64,000 bases of DNA from Angiostrongylus vasorum. Lineage: Eukaryota; Nematoda; Chromadorea; Rhabditida; Metastrongylidae. The position numbers and the translations under genes were made by a program. Location: contig JADANN010000383.1 of NCBI GenBank assembly GCA_018806985.1, positions 925,711 through 989,710 of the forward strand, read 5' to 3'. This document shows positions 46,765 through 57,361 of the stretch, one piece after another (the stretch's first letter is position 1; the number at the start of each line of letters is the position of its first letter). The notes below the pieces were generated by a model. It saw only the letters and a program-made list of their open reading frames with translations, was not told the origin of the DNA and did not search any database.

Positions 46765-47700
46765 CCCATTGCGAGCTGCTTTGAGGACGCTGATCACGGC
46801 GCATTTAAGCTGCAAACAATCACGACCTCCTTCAGAAGAAAATCGTTGCTGGCATATGAAAAGCCGATGTGGAGAGATTTTTCGGTGCACCGTGCAAATG
46901 GCAATTCGGAAACTCCATCCGAAAATTCTTTTAGCATCCACCATATCTTGCAGACTCGACGTTTACTTCCTCGCCTTCAATGCCTCTCAGGAGGTCCTCG
47001 TATATATCTTCATCACGCTTTCAAGTGATATTAATGTAGCTACCTTCAATATCCAAGGCGCTTATGTGACCTTGTTGTAAAATCCGCCCTCGTGTTTTTT
47101 AAAAAACATTACAGTTTGGTCGTTTCCACTCTTTTCGTTGAGTTTCTGTTACACAATTCACAAAATATAATACAGAGTGAGAGGGATAACGTCTGAGGCT
47201 GCCCAAGTCAACAAGAGAAAAGTAAGCCTCTTATTTACAAACGTTTTTAATAAACAGTATAGTTAAGTGAATAGTTATTAGTGAATATCCCGCTCCAAAC
47301 TACGCAAACCCTACCATTTGTGTGAAATTTAGCGGAATTTCCCGATCGTTGTACTTGAGGTACTTTCGTTCCCATTGATTGTTAACTTCGTAGGTTCAAT
47401 CATTCGTATTTTTATTTACAAGAAAAAAAAGAGAAAAGAATAAGAAAAAAAACTTTACAAGAAAAGCCATCCGCCTTTTAGATGTTCTCATTGGTGACAG
47501 ATTGATATTTCAAAATGAAGTTTCGACGAGATCAATGCCGTTGTCGTAGATTTCTGAGCGTCAAACATTAGACCAGCAGAAGAACTGTGGACGAGATTTT
47601 TTCAGAATGATAACGAGGACAACTCACATGTAGACTATCAAACAAACTAGAACCTTTACCGCGAACAACAGCACTAACGTAGTTGTAATTACATCCTGTG
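46765..47700. other. No gene recognised
   Basis: 46770-47090 is less AT-rich with overlapping frames on both strands and could be an old element. 47100-47700 is AT-rich and featureless. Confidence 0.35.
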
Positions 47701-48215
47701 GTGTTCGCGAACTTCTTCAAAACGCTGTTTTTCTTCAACAAGGAGGCACGAGGTTGGTATTATAGAAATTATTAGGATACAACAGCTGACGTTTCGACGG
47801 TTTCGGCTTCTTCATAACCTGGAAAGGTCAAGTTGACACGCGATCTACTCAGCAAGAGACTTTCGTAACTTTATCAGATAAGACCTAACTTAAATTTACA
47901 TTCGCATAAGAAACAGCTTCATTTAAACACCCACCGTTTATTCGTTGTAGGTATTCCAACTAGTTCGTGGATAGCAGCCGCATAGAGCAATGCATGGGCG
48001 AGGACTGTTCCTTGTCAGGTCAATGAATCAAACTTAGGTATGGCGGTAAGTCAGGCGTGATGAGAAGACACTCCTCATTGATAGTGACTTCAGCTACAAA
48101 ATCTTCTCCGTTGTCTTTCTGCATCCTATGCGCGCCTAGTGGAGTGTTTGCTTTCAATAATGCCGAGACTAATAGAAGGTCGGTCTTGGGAATTTTACAA
48201 AATGGTTCGTTGTCT
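47700..48215 (-). mobile_element. PLE fragment with the end of the endonuclease domain
   Basis: Left to right: the arm AGGCACGAGGTTGGTATT, a motif remnant at 47784-47820, 3' untranslated sequence shared with 12770-12850 (GTGGATAGCAGCCGCA), then on minus the coding tail NTPLGAHRMQKDNGEDF and TINEECLLITPD. These match the GIY-YIG C-terminal part with an internal deletion. The PLE arm end (ATGCCGAGACTAATAGAAGG) closes it at about 48190. Confidence 0.75.
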
Positions 48216-48239
48216 TGAAACCGTGATCTATTCAGACGG

Positions 48240-50566
48240 TCGGATTCAGATGTGGGTCCATCCATGGCAACTCGCAATTCCAGAAGCCCCACCCTGAACG
48301 CTGGACGTGGAAGTCTTCCAATGGAGAGTACCAAAACGAAAAAGACCGCATCATAGTAAATAGAAGGTTTTGCCTAACCGATGTCGCTGGTGTCCCAAAA
48401 ATTCTACACAGAATCGGACCATCACCTTCTTCGTGCAAGATTCTATTCCTCGCGGAAAAGAGAAAAAAGCGGCTAAATTTGAAAAACGAAGTCTCAGAAA
48501 CAACGACAAACAGGGACTTATTGAATTCACTAGTCTGCTGTTGGGAAAAGATGCCTTTCTCGACAACATCAACGAGGAATACGATCGGCTCATTCAACAC
48601 CTTCATGTTAACGCTTTGAAAGCTGAGAGTTCGAAAGACACTAAGAGGCGTCTGTCTCCAGAAACACCAAAGCTGATACGCCTACGTGGAATCGCACGAG
48701 CTGCAGGCAACCGCAAACTAACGTCCGAACTTGCAAAACAGCGGAAACATGAGATAAAAAGAAGATCTTAAAGAGAGAAGAGCAGCAGTAGTGGTCGAAG
48801 CTGCACAGGCTGGGGAAAAGCACTCGCAAAGCCCACCGAAGCTTCGCCAATTACAAGACCAATATCTTCACTCCCACACCCAGACGGAACAGTTACAGCG
48901 TCCAGAAAGGCAATGGAGAAAATCATTCACGAATACTACTCAGATCTCTTCGATAGCCACATTCACCTTCCATCATATGAAATAAAGGAGGATGGATATG
49001 TTGTATCACCGGTTCTCCCTTCCGAAATCCGACATACCATTTCGTCGGTGAAAAATTGAACAGCACCAGGTCCCGACAGGATAAGATCTGAACACTTGAA
49101 GAGCCTTCCGCCAGTCCTCAAAAACACACTGGCTCGGTACATCTTCACACGATACCTATCTGAATGCATGGTCACTACTCAGTTGAAGAGCAGCAAAACC
49201 GTGTTATCTTTCAGGAAGGGTGACCTATACGATATCGGCAACTATCGCCCAATCTGTTTGGTGTCTGTCGTCTACAAACTCTTCACTCGAGTCATCTTAA
49301 ACAGGATTGACAGAACACTGGACGAAGGACAGCCATGTGGGCAAGCAGGGTTTCGAAAAAGGATTCGGTACGGTGGACCACATCCACACGATAACGAGAC
49401 TTACTGAAGTATCGCGAGAGTACAAAAAACTGCTCTGTCTCACCTTCATCGATTTAAAGAAGGCCTTTGACTGAAGTGAGAGAGAAGTAGTCATTAAAGC
49501 CTTTCATAATCAGTGAGTTTCTGTTCAGTATATATCTTGTGATCTATTCAAAGATTTGGCAACCAAGATATCGCCATTCTACAGCGATATTGTCACTGAT
49601 GTCAAAAAGAGGGGGTTAGGCAAGGCAACCATAAAATTATTTACCTCCACCCTCCAGAACGTTATGCGAACATTGGAATGGGACAACACAGAAGAGAAAA
49701 ATCGATGGTCGGCAGTCACACCATCTTCGCTTTGCTGAAGACATCGTCTTTATAACACCAAACATTAGCTAAGCTGAACGTATGCTTGCCGACTTTGATA
49801 AAGCCTGTGAAAAGATTGGTCTCCGACTAAATCTCACAAAAACGATGTTCACGTGGAACGGACTAGTTTCGTATGCCCCATTCATGCTCAACGGAACGAA
49901 TATCTCTGAATGCTCCAGTTATGCCTATTTAGGTCAGGGAAATCAATATGATGAATGACTCAGCTCCAGAGTTGAACAGAAGGAAACGAGCGACTTGCGG
50001 AGCTTTCAACAGCAACGAGGATGTAGTGAGGAGAACAAAGAACACCCGACTCCGTACCCACCTCTTCGACTCACTGGTACTACCTGCGTTAACGTATGCG
50101 TCAGAAACCTGGTCGCTGCGTAAGCAGGATGAATGATCACTCAGCGTTTTCGAACGCGCAATCGAAAGGACGATGCTAGAAGTATCCCGTTTCACACAAG
50201 TAAGGGATAAGATCCGAAACTCCGACCTGCGTCAACGATCAAAAAATCAAAGATGTCGTTCTGTACGCCAAACAGTCGAAGATAAGGTGGGCTGAACACG
50301 TAATGCATATGAATGACAACTGATGGACATGAGCCGTTAGCGACTGGATTCTTCGGGATGTGAAACGCACTCCAGGAAGACCACCGACCCGTGGTCAAAG
50401 TTGTTCGCGAAGAGCCTTGAAGAAAGATATGATGCTCGACGACTCTTTAGATCGAGCAGAATCCACTGGGCTACTCTTGCACGCGACAGTGAAAAATGGA
50501 AGATTTACTGGCGCCCGCTCGAGTCACTCGACGACCAACGGGACTACAGGTGATACAGGTAAAATA
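48240..50566 (+). mobile_element. RTE-type LINE, 5' truncated and mutated
   Basis: It starts inside the AP-endonuclease domain (SDHHLLRARF near 48414). The linker has RLSPETPKLIRLRGIARAA. The reverse transcriptase has DIGNYRPICLVSVVYKLFTR and EGQPCGQAGFRK, then LTFIDLKKAFD followed at once by a TGA at about 49471. The C-terminal part has LRTHLFDSLVLPALTYASE and WSLRKQDE. It ends with GACTACAGGTGATACAGG. There are frameshifts near 48390, 49370 and 50400. RTE proteins copy their RNA at a nicked target site; this copy cannot. It is directly abutted by the PLE fragment on the left. Confidence 0.85.
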
Positions 50567-51171
50567 TATAGGTGTTCTCGTTAAACTGTAATTCTGGACA
50601 TATATCAACTCGCCTGAAGTAACGTTGCTCATTTCATATCCCTAGGAGTGTGTTGGCTGGTTGCGAACGTAAGTTCATAACATAGCGAAGAATGAAATCA
50701 AGTGAACGTTTGAAGCATATCACTGTCTCAGATTTTCATAAGGCGCTAAACAGCTGGCAAATTCTGGGTATACGGCTCATTTTTCAACTAATCGTGGTAA
50801 ACTTATAAAACTTCATCAATGGGAGAACAGGTTAAAAAAGCGTGACTTTTTAAAAAGATGAATAAATGTAAGATATTTCGGAGTTGTCTACAGGCGAGGC
50901 ATTCGGAATCCATCGGCATCTATGGATATGAATGTTGCGAAGACATAATTTCGGACTGCAGTGGAGCAGTAACTGTAAGATTTCTCCTAAACTGTCTAAC
51001 TAAGAATCCAAGCGTGCTTCGTACTATGTTCACAACATGCAATCCCTAAACGGATTTTCCTACATTTTGAGTTTCTTATGGCGAGTCCCAACTTTAATGT
51101 AATGATGGTGGGAAAACAAACTGTAATATGATGAATTGGGATTTTTCTAGATACACAGAACTTATAAGCAT
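50567..51171 (+). CDS. Cys-rich exon cassette, copy 3, acceptor lost
   Basis: The 31-codon unit at about 50890-50982 reads SCLQARHSESIGIYGYECC, then EDIISDCSGAVT, before GTAAGA. The base pair before it is GG (ATTTCGG) where the other copies have AG, so the exon is probably not spliced. The whole segment 50570-51900 is a diverged duplicate of 38330-39715. Confidence 0.4.
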
Positions 51172-51440
51172 ATGTAGTCCGGTGGTTAGAGGTGCTATGC
51201 AACGAACAAGTGTTCGTTGGTTCGATTCTGCGCCACGCTCTCATCAAGATTTTATCATCCCGAAACCGGAAATTTAGTACCAGAACTGTCTGCGAGGATA
51301 GTAAGCAATACTGGGTTGATTGATCCTCCTATCAGTGGAACTGAAGGTATGGGCTAGATATGCATTCATTCACCTGGATGCCTGATAAAAATCGTATGCA
51401 TTGAACCTCAGCGATCGAGTAATGTCGAATGCTTTATTCT
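51172..51440 (+). repeat. SINE family A inside the duplicated segment
   Basis: Head CATATGTAGTCCGGTGGTTA, B box TTGGTTCGATTCTGC, then CAGAACTGTCTGCGAGG and the tail region. It sits at the same relative position as the copy at 38970. Confidence 0.7.
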
Positions 51441-51960
51441 TTATCACTTTGGTATAGAATGTTTTCGAAATAACTGAGGAAGTGGTAGTCGTTAGGTGAG
51501 AGGTCCAGTGAGTATGATAGCTGACACGGCTTTCTAACCAGGCCCATTCTACCTTTCCAACGTTAGTAGAGTGAAATGTGGCCAAATGTTATCCCAGCGA
51601 GGGAGCACTCAATTCGTATCGCACCCACTCGTCGAGCTTCTGTGGATTTCAAGTTGTAGATTCTCCAAAACAACTGAGATGTTTATATCGCTTTCTTCTG
51701 AAAGTTCTTGAACAGTCGTATGGTCGTATGTTCACTTGCTTCCACAAAAAGCGTCATTCGATCCATCGTCTCCAGGACTAGAAGAACCACTGCATCGTTT
51801 CTCACCTCCACAGTCAGATTTTCCAGGACGAAATTTTTGCAACCAACTTTGCACTTTGTAACTCCCACGTCCGACTTTCTATTAACGGCACTGATTGAAT
51901 AATTCTTTCTGCTTCTGTTTAGCAAACACGAGGTGTTATTTTATTTCTTTATTTACGCAC

Positions 51961-52000
51961 AAGATGACGTTTCGGCGGATTTCGCCTTCCCTCAGAGCCT
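51961..52000 (-). ncRNA. Hammerhead-like motif in the minus-strand PLE
   Basis: Stem I AGGCT, core CTGAGGGAA (one base too long), stem II GGCG/CGCC, GAAACGTC, then ATCTT. Stem I pairing is partly lost. Confidence 0.45.
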
Positions 52001-52983
52001 GGAGAGGTCGAGTTCACTGCGATCTACACGGTCAAACGCCTCCATAACCAAACAGAGAAAATGTTGAACCAAAAATTTCAGTCACCTTGAACACAGAATC
52101 TTTGCACATTCACCGCTTTCTATGAGTCTTCCACTAAATATTTCACGTGGAGACCAACCGCACAGATTTCACGTAGAAACGTAATGTACCCATCTCATCA
52201 GAATAACAGGCTTATATACTGCCCAATATCACGCGTGATAATGAGGCATTCCTCCCTGCGGTTCATTTTCGGATTCTTGGAATTGATCCAGAATGCCTCG
52301 AGAATTTTGCGCGCTTGTGTTCTCGATTCCTGCGCTAGGATCATAACCCGTACTTCAAAAATCTTCTCCGTAATGTCTCTGCGTCCTCTGCGTGCCTAGT
52401 GGAGTATTTGGTTTACGTATGCTGATTAGGTGTTCTTTATACGAACGCAGAGTGGTCTACCCGTTTCGCCAACGTATTCGTCCCCGCACGCTTTACAAGA
52501 GATCAGATAAACTGTACCTGAACTCATGCAGTCACCGCCTCTACCATTGGGGCAATTTATCCAATTTTGCGTTGCACATAGACGGTCGTATAGGTGGTTA
52601 TGAACTAGACTAGTTGGCGTCTTACACTACTCGGTGGCATTTCAATTATCGTTACCGAATTCTCTAGACCGGCCCTTCTTAAACAGCGTTTTATAGCTGC
52701 ACTTACTTCATTTGAAATGAAGGGTGGGATAAACGGGACCTTATTACCGCTAGAGTTATCGTTGGGGGCCTGTGGTCTCCTCTACACCTGAACCGAGCTA
52801 CAGTTTGGTATCCGGGACTCCTCTCTCTGCTCCCTTCCTGTGCACACGCTGGTAGCTCTTCGGAACATGTTTCTCACAAGCCCCCTTTTCGTGTGAGAGG
52901 GGTGAGAGGAGAGGTAATGAACTATGATGTTTTTACTACTTGGCTTTCGATACCACTTCGTAATGTAGCCGCTTTCTGATAGG

Positions 52984-53667
52984 TTAATTTGTACGTTCAG
53001 AAATAGAAGCCAGTTTTTTTGGTTTCTCTCGGGTGATTTTAATATACTCTGACTGTTCATTCAACAACTCGAAGCATTTGCCCATTTCCTCTTGTGTTGA
53101 GCAAAGGACAAAACAGTCGTCTATATAGCTACAGTAGAGTAGCGGCCCGAGATCGGTCACCGGTGCTTCCACCTTAGACATAAACTCAATGGTAAGGCTT
53201 GGTGCCAGTCCTTGTTCCATCGCCAACCGTCCTATTTGAGCGTAGTACTTTCCGGACCATCTGAAGATTGAGCAGTCCAAGCATTCTTTTAAGAGTGCCA
53301 TCAACTGCTCTATCTTGAAGCCATACATGTTTATTTCTCTTTCGTGTTGCATCAGGAGTTCGAATATGGCTTGCATTGTGGAGTCATTCGACACGTTTGT
53401 ATAGAGGGCGCTAACGTCGAACGACTCCATCACGTACGCGCTGCTGGGCTACACGGTACGTAGACGATCCAGGAACATCTGGGTATTCGTAAGATGGGCT
53501 GGAATATGTTTCAACAACTGGTTAGATATTAGGGTTAAAAACCATGTTATCCTATCCGTTGGCCCGTCTACACAGCTAATGATTGGTCTAACCTTAAACA
53601 ATGATGGATCGGTAGACGCACTGTCATCGCTGGATACTAGCTTATGAGTTTCTATAAGCAAGTACAA
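52984..53667 (-). pseudogene. PLE reverse transcriptase, minus-strand copy
   Basis: Motifs in order: VRPIISCVDGPTDRITWFL; ESFDVSALYTNVSNDS with the catalytic Asp; RLAMEQGLAPSLTIEFM; YIDDCFVLC, the YxDD box; then NWLLFLNVQINL. A stop splits it near 53450, and AMEQ replaces the usual AMGQ. The same region of the neighbouring plus copy is better preserved. Confidence 0.8.
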
Positions 53668-55346
53668 GACGGGACGTGTTGGTAACTCAACTTTTAGTTG
53701 AGAGATAACTGATGGTTTTAAACCTGCAGCCCTTGGCCCATTAGTGGTTCAATTTTCGGTATTTACTTTTAAACTCCTTCTCAGATGATGGACGATAAAG
53801 CGAAGCATCTTCAAGATGCTTTTTTCGTTATTTCAACATCTAACTGATGGGGGAATTACGACAAACTCTCCACCCTTATCATAGTCTTATGGTTTTCGAT
53901 CTTATCAGCTCTCCTACTTCCCGCATACCACGTTTATACACTTCAGTGAGGTTGGAGCTGTATCTTTTCGCGGATAGTGATTAAAGGACTTTGAAAGTTT
54001 CACTCGTAAACACCCGAAATTTAACATCAACTTCATTATTGGGCTCTTGTTGTTTAAAGAACGGCTGAGGAAATGGTGCTATGGGTAGGGCCCCCACTTT
54101 TTGTTCGCGCCTATTTTGCGTTTCATCTCTAGCTTTTTTGCGGAGTCTATCTTGAAGTTCATGCAAACTACATGCGACCCTATGCAAGGTTATCTTAGAA
54201 ATGGGTTCAGATGGTGAGAAACTCGGTCCCAATTCTAATAACGAGCGCGCGCCGTCAGGGAGAGTCATGCCTCCTAACACGGTTAGCCTTGGATTTTCTT
54301 GCGCATTATTTTTCCTACTGTGACCTGTTTGATGTTCGTTAGCGGTATTTCTGTGCGCTCTTGAAGCCGTGTTATGCGATTTACTCAAAACGTCTTCGAA
54401 TTTTCTCCGCAAACTTACTTTAGCAGTAGACCTAAATAGAGTTGCAAATCAACACTGACCTACCCACTATTCTCCTCCAGAGGCGGTCCTCCAAATACTG
54501 AGCACAAAAGTTTTTCCTTCGTCTCGCACTTTTTTCCATTTAGCGAACATCTCGTTTTGTCGGCTTCGTAGACAGCTGCGTAGGATTCGCAATTCGATGT
54601 CCAGTACTCGGTGACTGTTGTCCTCTGGTAGTCCGCATACATCATGTAGTCGTCTTCGTTTGATGAAGTTTGGCACGACTCGGTGTTTTAGACTGCGGCG
54701 GAGAAAGTGTATTGACTGTCGAGCTAAGACGATCTTTTGTCTAAGTGACAGCGCTTCTTTTACAAGTCGGAAGTATCTTACTGGCACATCCTGTAGTAAC
54801 TCCCACGTCCGACTTTCTATTAACCTCGGCATTGATCAAGTAATTCTTCGTATTCTTGTTGAGGAAACACGAGGTGTTATTTTTATAACCTTGCGTAGGG
54901 TCGCATGTAGTTTACATGAACTTCAAGATAGACTCCGCAAAAAAGTTAGAGAAGAAACGCAAAATAGGAGCGAACAAAAAGTGGGGGCCCTACCCATAGT
55001 ACCATTTCCTCAGCCGTTCTTTAGGCAACAAGAGCCCAATAATGAAGTTGATGTTAAATTTCGGATGTTTACGATTGAAACTTTCAAAGTCCTTAACCAC
55101 TATCCGCGAAAAGATACAGCTCCAAACCTCACTGAAGTGTATAAACGTGGTATGCGAGAAGTAGGAGAGCTGATAAGATCGAAAACCATAAGACTCATGA
55201 TAAGGGTGGAGAGTTTGTCGTAATTCCCCATCAGTTAGATGTTGAAATAACGAAAAAGCATCTTGAAGATGCTTCGCTTTATCGTCCATCATCTGAGAAG
55301 GAGTTTAAAAGTAAATACCGAAAATTGAACCACTAATGGGCCCAAA

Positions 55347-56306
55347 ATGGCAAGGGCTGCTGGTTTAAAACCATCAGTTATCTCTCAACTAAAAGTTGAG
55401 TTACCAACATGTCCCGTCTTGTACTTGCTTATAAAAACTCATAAGCTAGTATCCAGCGATGACAGTGCGTCTACCGATCCATCATTGTTTAAGGTTAGAC
55501 CAATCATTAGCTGTGTAGACGGGCCAACGGATAGGATAACATGGTTTTTAACCCTAATATTTGACCGGTTGTTGAAACACATTCCAGCCCATCTTACGAA
55601 TACCCAGATGTTCCTGGATCGTCTACGTACTGCGCAGCCCAGCAGCGCGTACGTGATGGAGTCCTTCGACGCTAGCGCAATTTATACAAACGTGTCGAAT
55701 GACTCCGCAATGCAAGCCATATTCGAACTCCTGATGCAACACGAAGGAGAAATAAACATGTATGGCTTCAAGATAGAGCAGTTGATGGCACTCTTAAAAG
55801 AATGCTTGAGCTGCTCAATCTTCAGATGGTCCGGAAAGTACTACGCTCAAATGAGAGGGTTGGCAATGGGACAACGACTGGCACCAAGCCTGGCCATTGC
55901 GTTTATGTCTAAGATGGAAGCACCGGTGATCGATCTCGGGCCGCTACTCTACTGTAGATATATAGATGACTGTTTTGTCCTTTGCTCAACACAAGAGGAA
56001 ATGGACAAATGTTTCGAATTGTTGAATGAACAGTCAGAGTATATCAAGTTCACCCGAGAGAAACCGAAAGAAAACTGGCTTCCATTCCTGAACGTCCAAA
56101 TTAGCATGTCAGAAAATGGCTACATTACGAAGTGGTACCGAAAGCCAAGTAATAAAAACATCTTGGCTCATTACCTCTCCTCTCACCCCTCTCAAACGAA
56201 AAGGGCCCTGGTAAAGAAAACATGTTTCGAACAGCAACCAACGTGTGCACGGGAAGAGAGCATCGAGAGGAGTCTCGGAACTTGGCGCGGCAATAGCCAT
56301 TTCTAA
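55347..56306 (+). pseudogene. PLE reverse transcriptase (nearly complete frame)
   Basis: One 319-codon frame holds all RT blocks: PVLYLLIKTHKL; RPIISCVDGPTDRITWFL; ESFDASAIYTNVSNDS (catalytic Asp); RGLAMGQRLAPSLAIAFM; YIDDCFVLC (YxDD); NWLPFLNVQISM; and the thumb YRKPSNKNILAHYLSSHPS. PLE reverse transcriptases are related to telomerase and copy RNA at chromosomal ends or nicks. The preceding block (HDKGGEFVVIPHQLDVEITK, about 55190-55330) is in another frame after an indel and is followed by a TAA. Confidence 0.85.
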
Positions 56307-56919
56307 TGGCTACGAAACTTTAGCTTGGGACAGGTGTAGAGAAAATCCTAGGCCTCCAAACGACAATTCTAGCGATGAAATGGTCCCGTTTATCCTACCC
56401 TTCATCTCAAATGATGTAAGTGCAGCTATAAAACGCTGCTTAAGAAGGGCGGGTCTAGAGAATTCGGTAAACGTAGTTGAAATGCCACCGAGTAATCTTA
56501 GTCGCCAACTAGTTCGTAACCGCCTATGTGACCGTCAATGTGCAGCGCAAAATTGCATAGTTTGCCCTAATGCTAGAAACGGTGATTGCATGAGCTCGGG
56601 TACAGTTTATCTGATCTCCTGTAAGACGTGCGGAGACGAATACATTGGCGAAACGGGCAGACCCCTCTGTGTCCGCATAAAAGAACACCTAGTCGGCAGA
56701 CGTAAACCAAATACCCCACTAGGCACGCATAGGACCCAGAGACATAGCGGGGAGGACTTTGAAGTACGTGTCACGATCCTCGCACAGGAATCGAGAACAC
56801 AACCGCGCAAAACTCTCGAGGCGTTTTGGATTAATTCCAGAAATCCGAAAATGAACCGCAGCGAAGAATGCCTCATTATCACGCGTGATATTGGGCAGTA
56901 TATAGGGCTGTTATTTTGA
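56245..56919 (+). pseudogene. PLE GIY-YIG endonuclease domain
   Basis: It overlaps the end of the RT frame in a different phase, so one indel near 56250 splits a formerly single protein. A Cys-rich segment (CDRQCAAQNCIVCPNARNG) precedes VYLISCKTCGDEYIGETGR, the catalytic-type Arg in PLCVRIKEH, SGEDFEVRVTILAQ, and the Glu in LEAFWINSRNPKMN. The domain is complete and ends at TGA 56917-56919. Confidence 0.85.
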
Positions 56920-57112
56920 TGGGAGGGGCATATTACGCTTCCATATGAACTCTGTGCGGTTGGTCTCCACGCGACATACTCAGTGGAAGCCTCATAGAAA
57001 GCGGTGAGTGTGCAAAGCTGTGTTCAATGTGATTGAAATCTTGGTTCAGCGTTTTCTTTGTTTGGTTATGGAGGTGTTTGGCCGAATAGATTGCTGTCAA
57101 CTTGACCTTTCC

Positions 57113-57152
57113 AGGCTCTGAGAAAGGGCGAAATCCGCCGAAACGTCAGCTT
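57113..57152 (+). ncRNA. Hammerhead-like motif in the plus-strand PLE
   Basis: AGGCT, CTGAGAA (core G lost), stem II GGCG/CGCC with a 5-base loop, GAAACGTC, AGCTT. The structure is kept but the first core box is mutated. Confidence 0.5.
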
Positions 57153-57205
57153 GTTCGTGAATAAAGAACAAAAATAACACCTCGTGTTTGCTCAACAAGA
57201 ATACG

Positions 57206-57361
57206 AACAAATACATTACTTACGACATATGCGACAATGGTACCTACCTCGTACAAGCTCATATATAGAATAATATAACCATCCTTCATGCCGAGGATAG
57301 ATGGAAGCAGGTCTGGTAGAACAAATACGTGCATATACAAATATATATATGTATACACGTA
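57206..57361. other. Spacer between PLE and RTE with a TA-rich tract
   Basis: The tract CATATACAAATATATATATG (about 57332-57351), with a TATACACGTATACC partner, abuts the RTE 3' end and may be its degenerate tail. Confidence 0.4.

Larger units (their letters stand above)
51861..54890 (-). mobile_element. Penelope-like element, full length but mutated
   Basis: Read on minus from 54890: leader arm (AACACCTCGTGTTTCC), an N-terminal coding region (54832-54467: EALSLRQKIVLARQSIHF, LEDNSHRVLD-like region), a linker (54412-53981: LHELQDRLRKKARDETQNR), reverse transcriptase (53667-52984) and a GIY-YIG part at about 52700-52190. Then come the 3' untranslated region, a motif at 51961-52000, and the terminal arm ending with CGTCCGACTTTCTATTAAC. 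Several stops and frameshifts break the protein. Confidence 0.85.
54799..57205 (+). mobile_element. Penelope-like element, plus copy, 5' truncated
   Basis: It begins with an inverted arm (54799-54886) that also serves as the leader of the minus-strand PLE, then enters the coding region in mid-linker (RRVACSLHELQDRLRKK). It continues through RT and GIY-YIG to the 3' untranslated region, a hammerhead-like motif at 57113-57152 and the terminal arm AACACCTCGTGTTTGCTC. At least three lesions (near 55190, 55332 and 56250) separate its frames. Confidence 0.85.

Noticed and set aside
56607..56882. 91-codon minus frame
   Set aside because: It is the reverse of the GIY-YIG domain in the plus-strand PLE.
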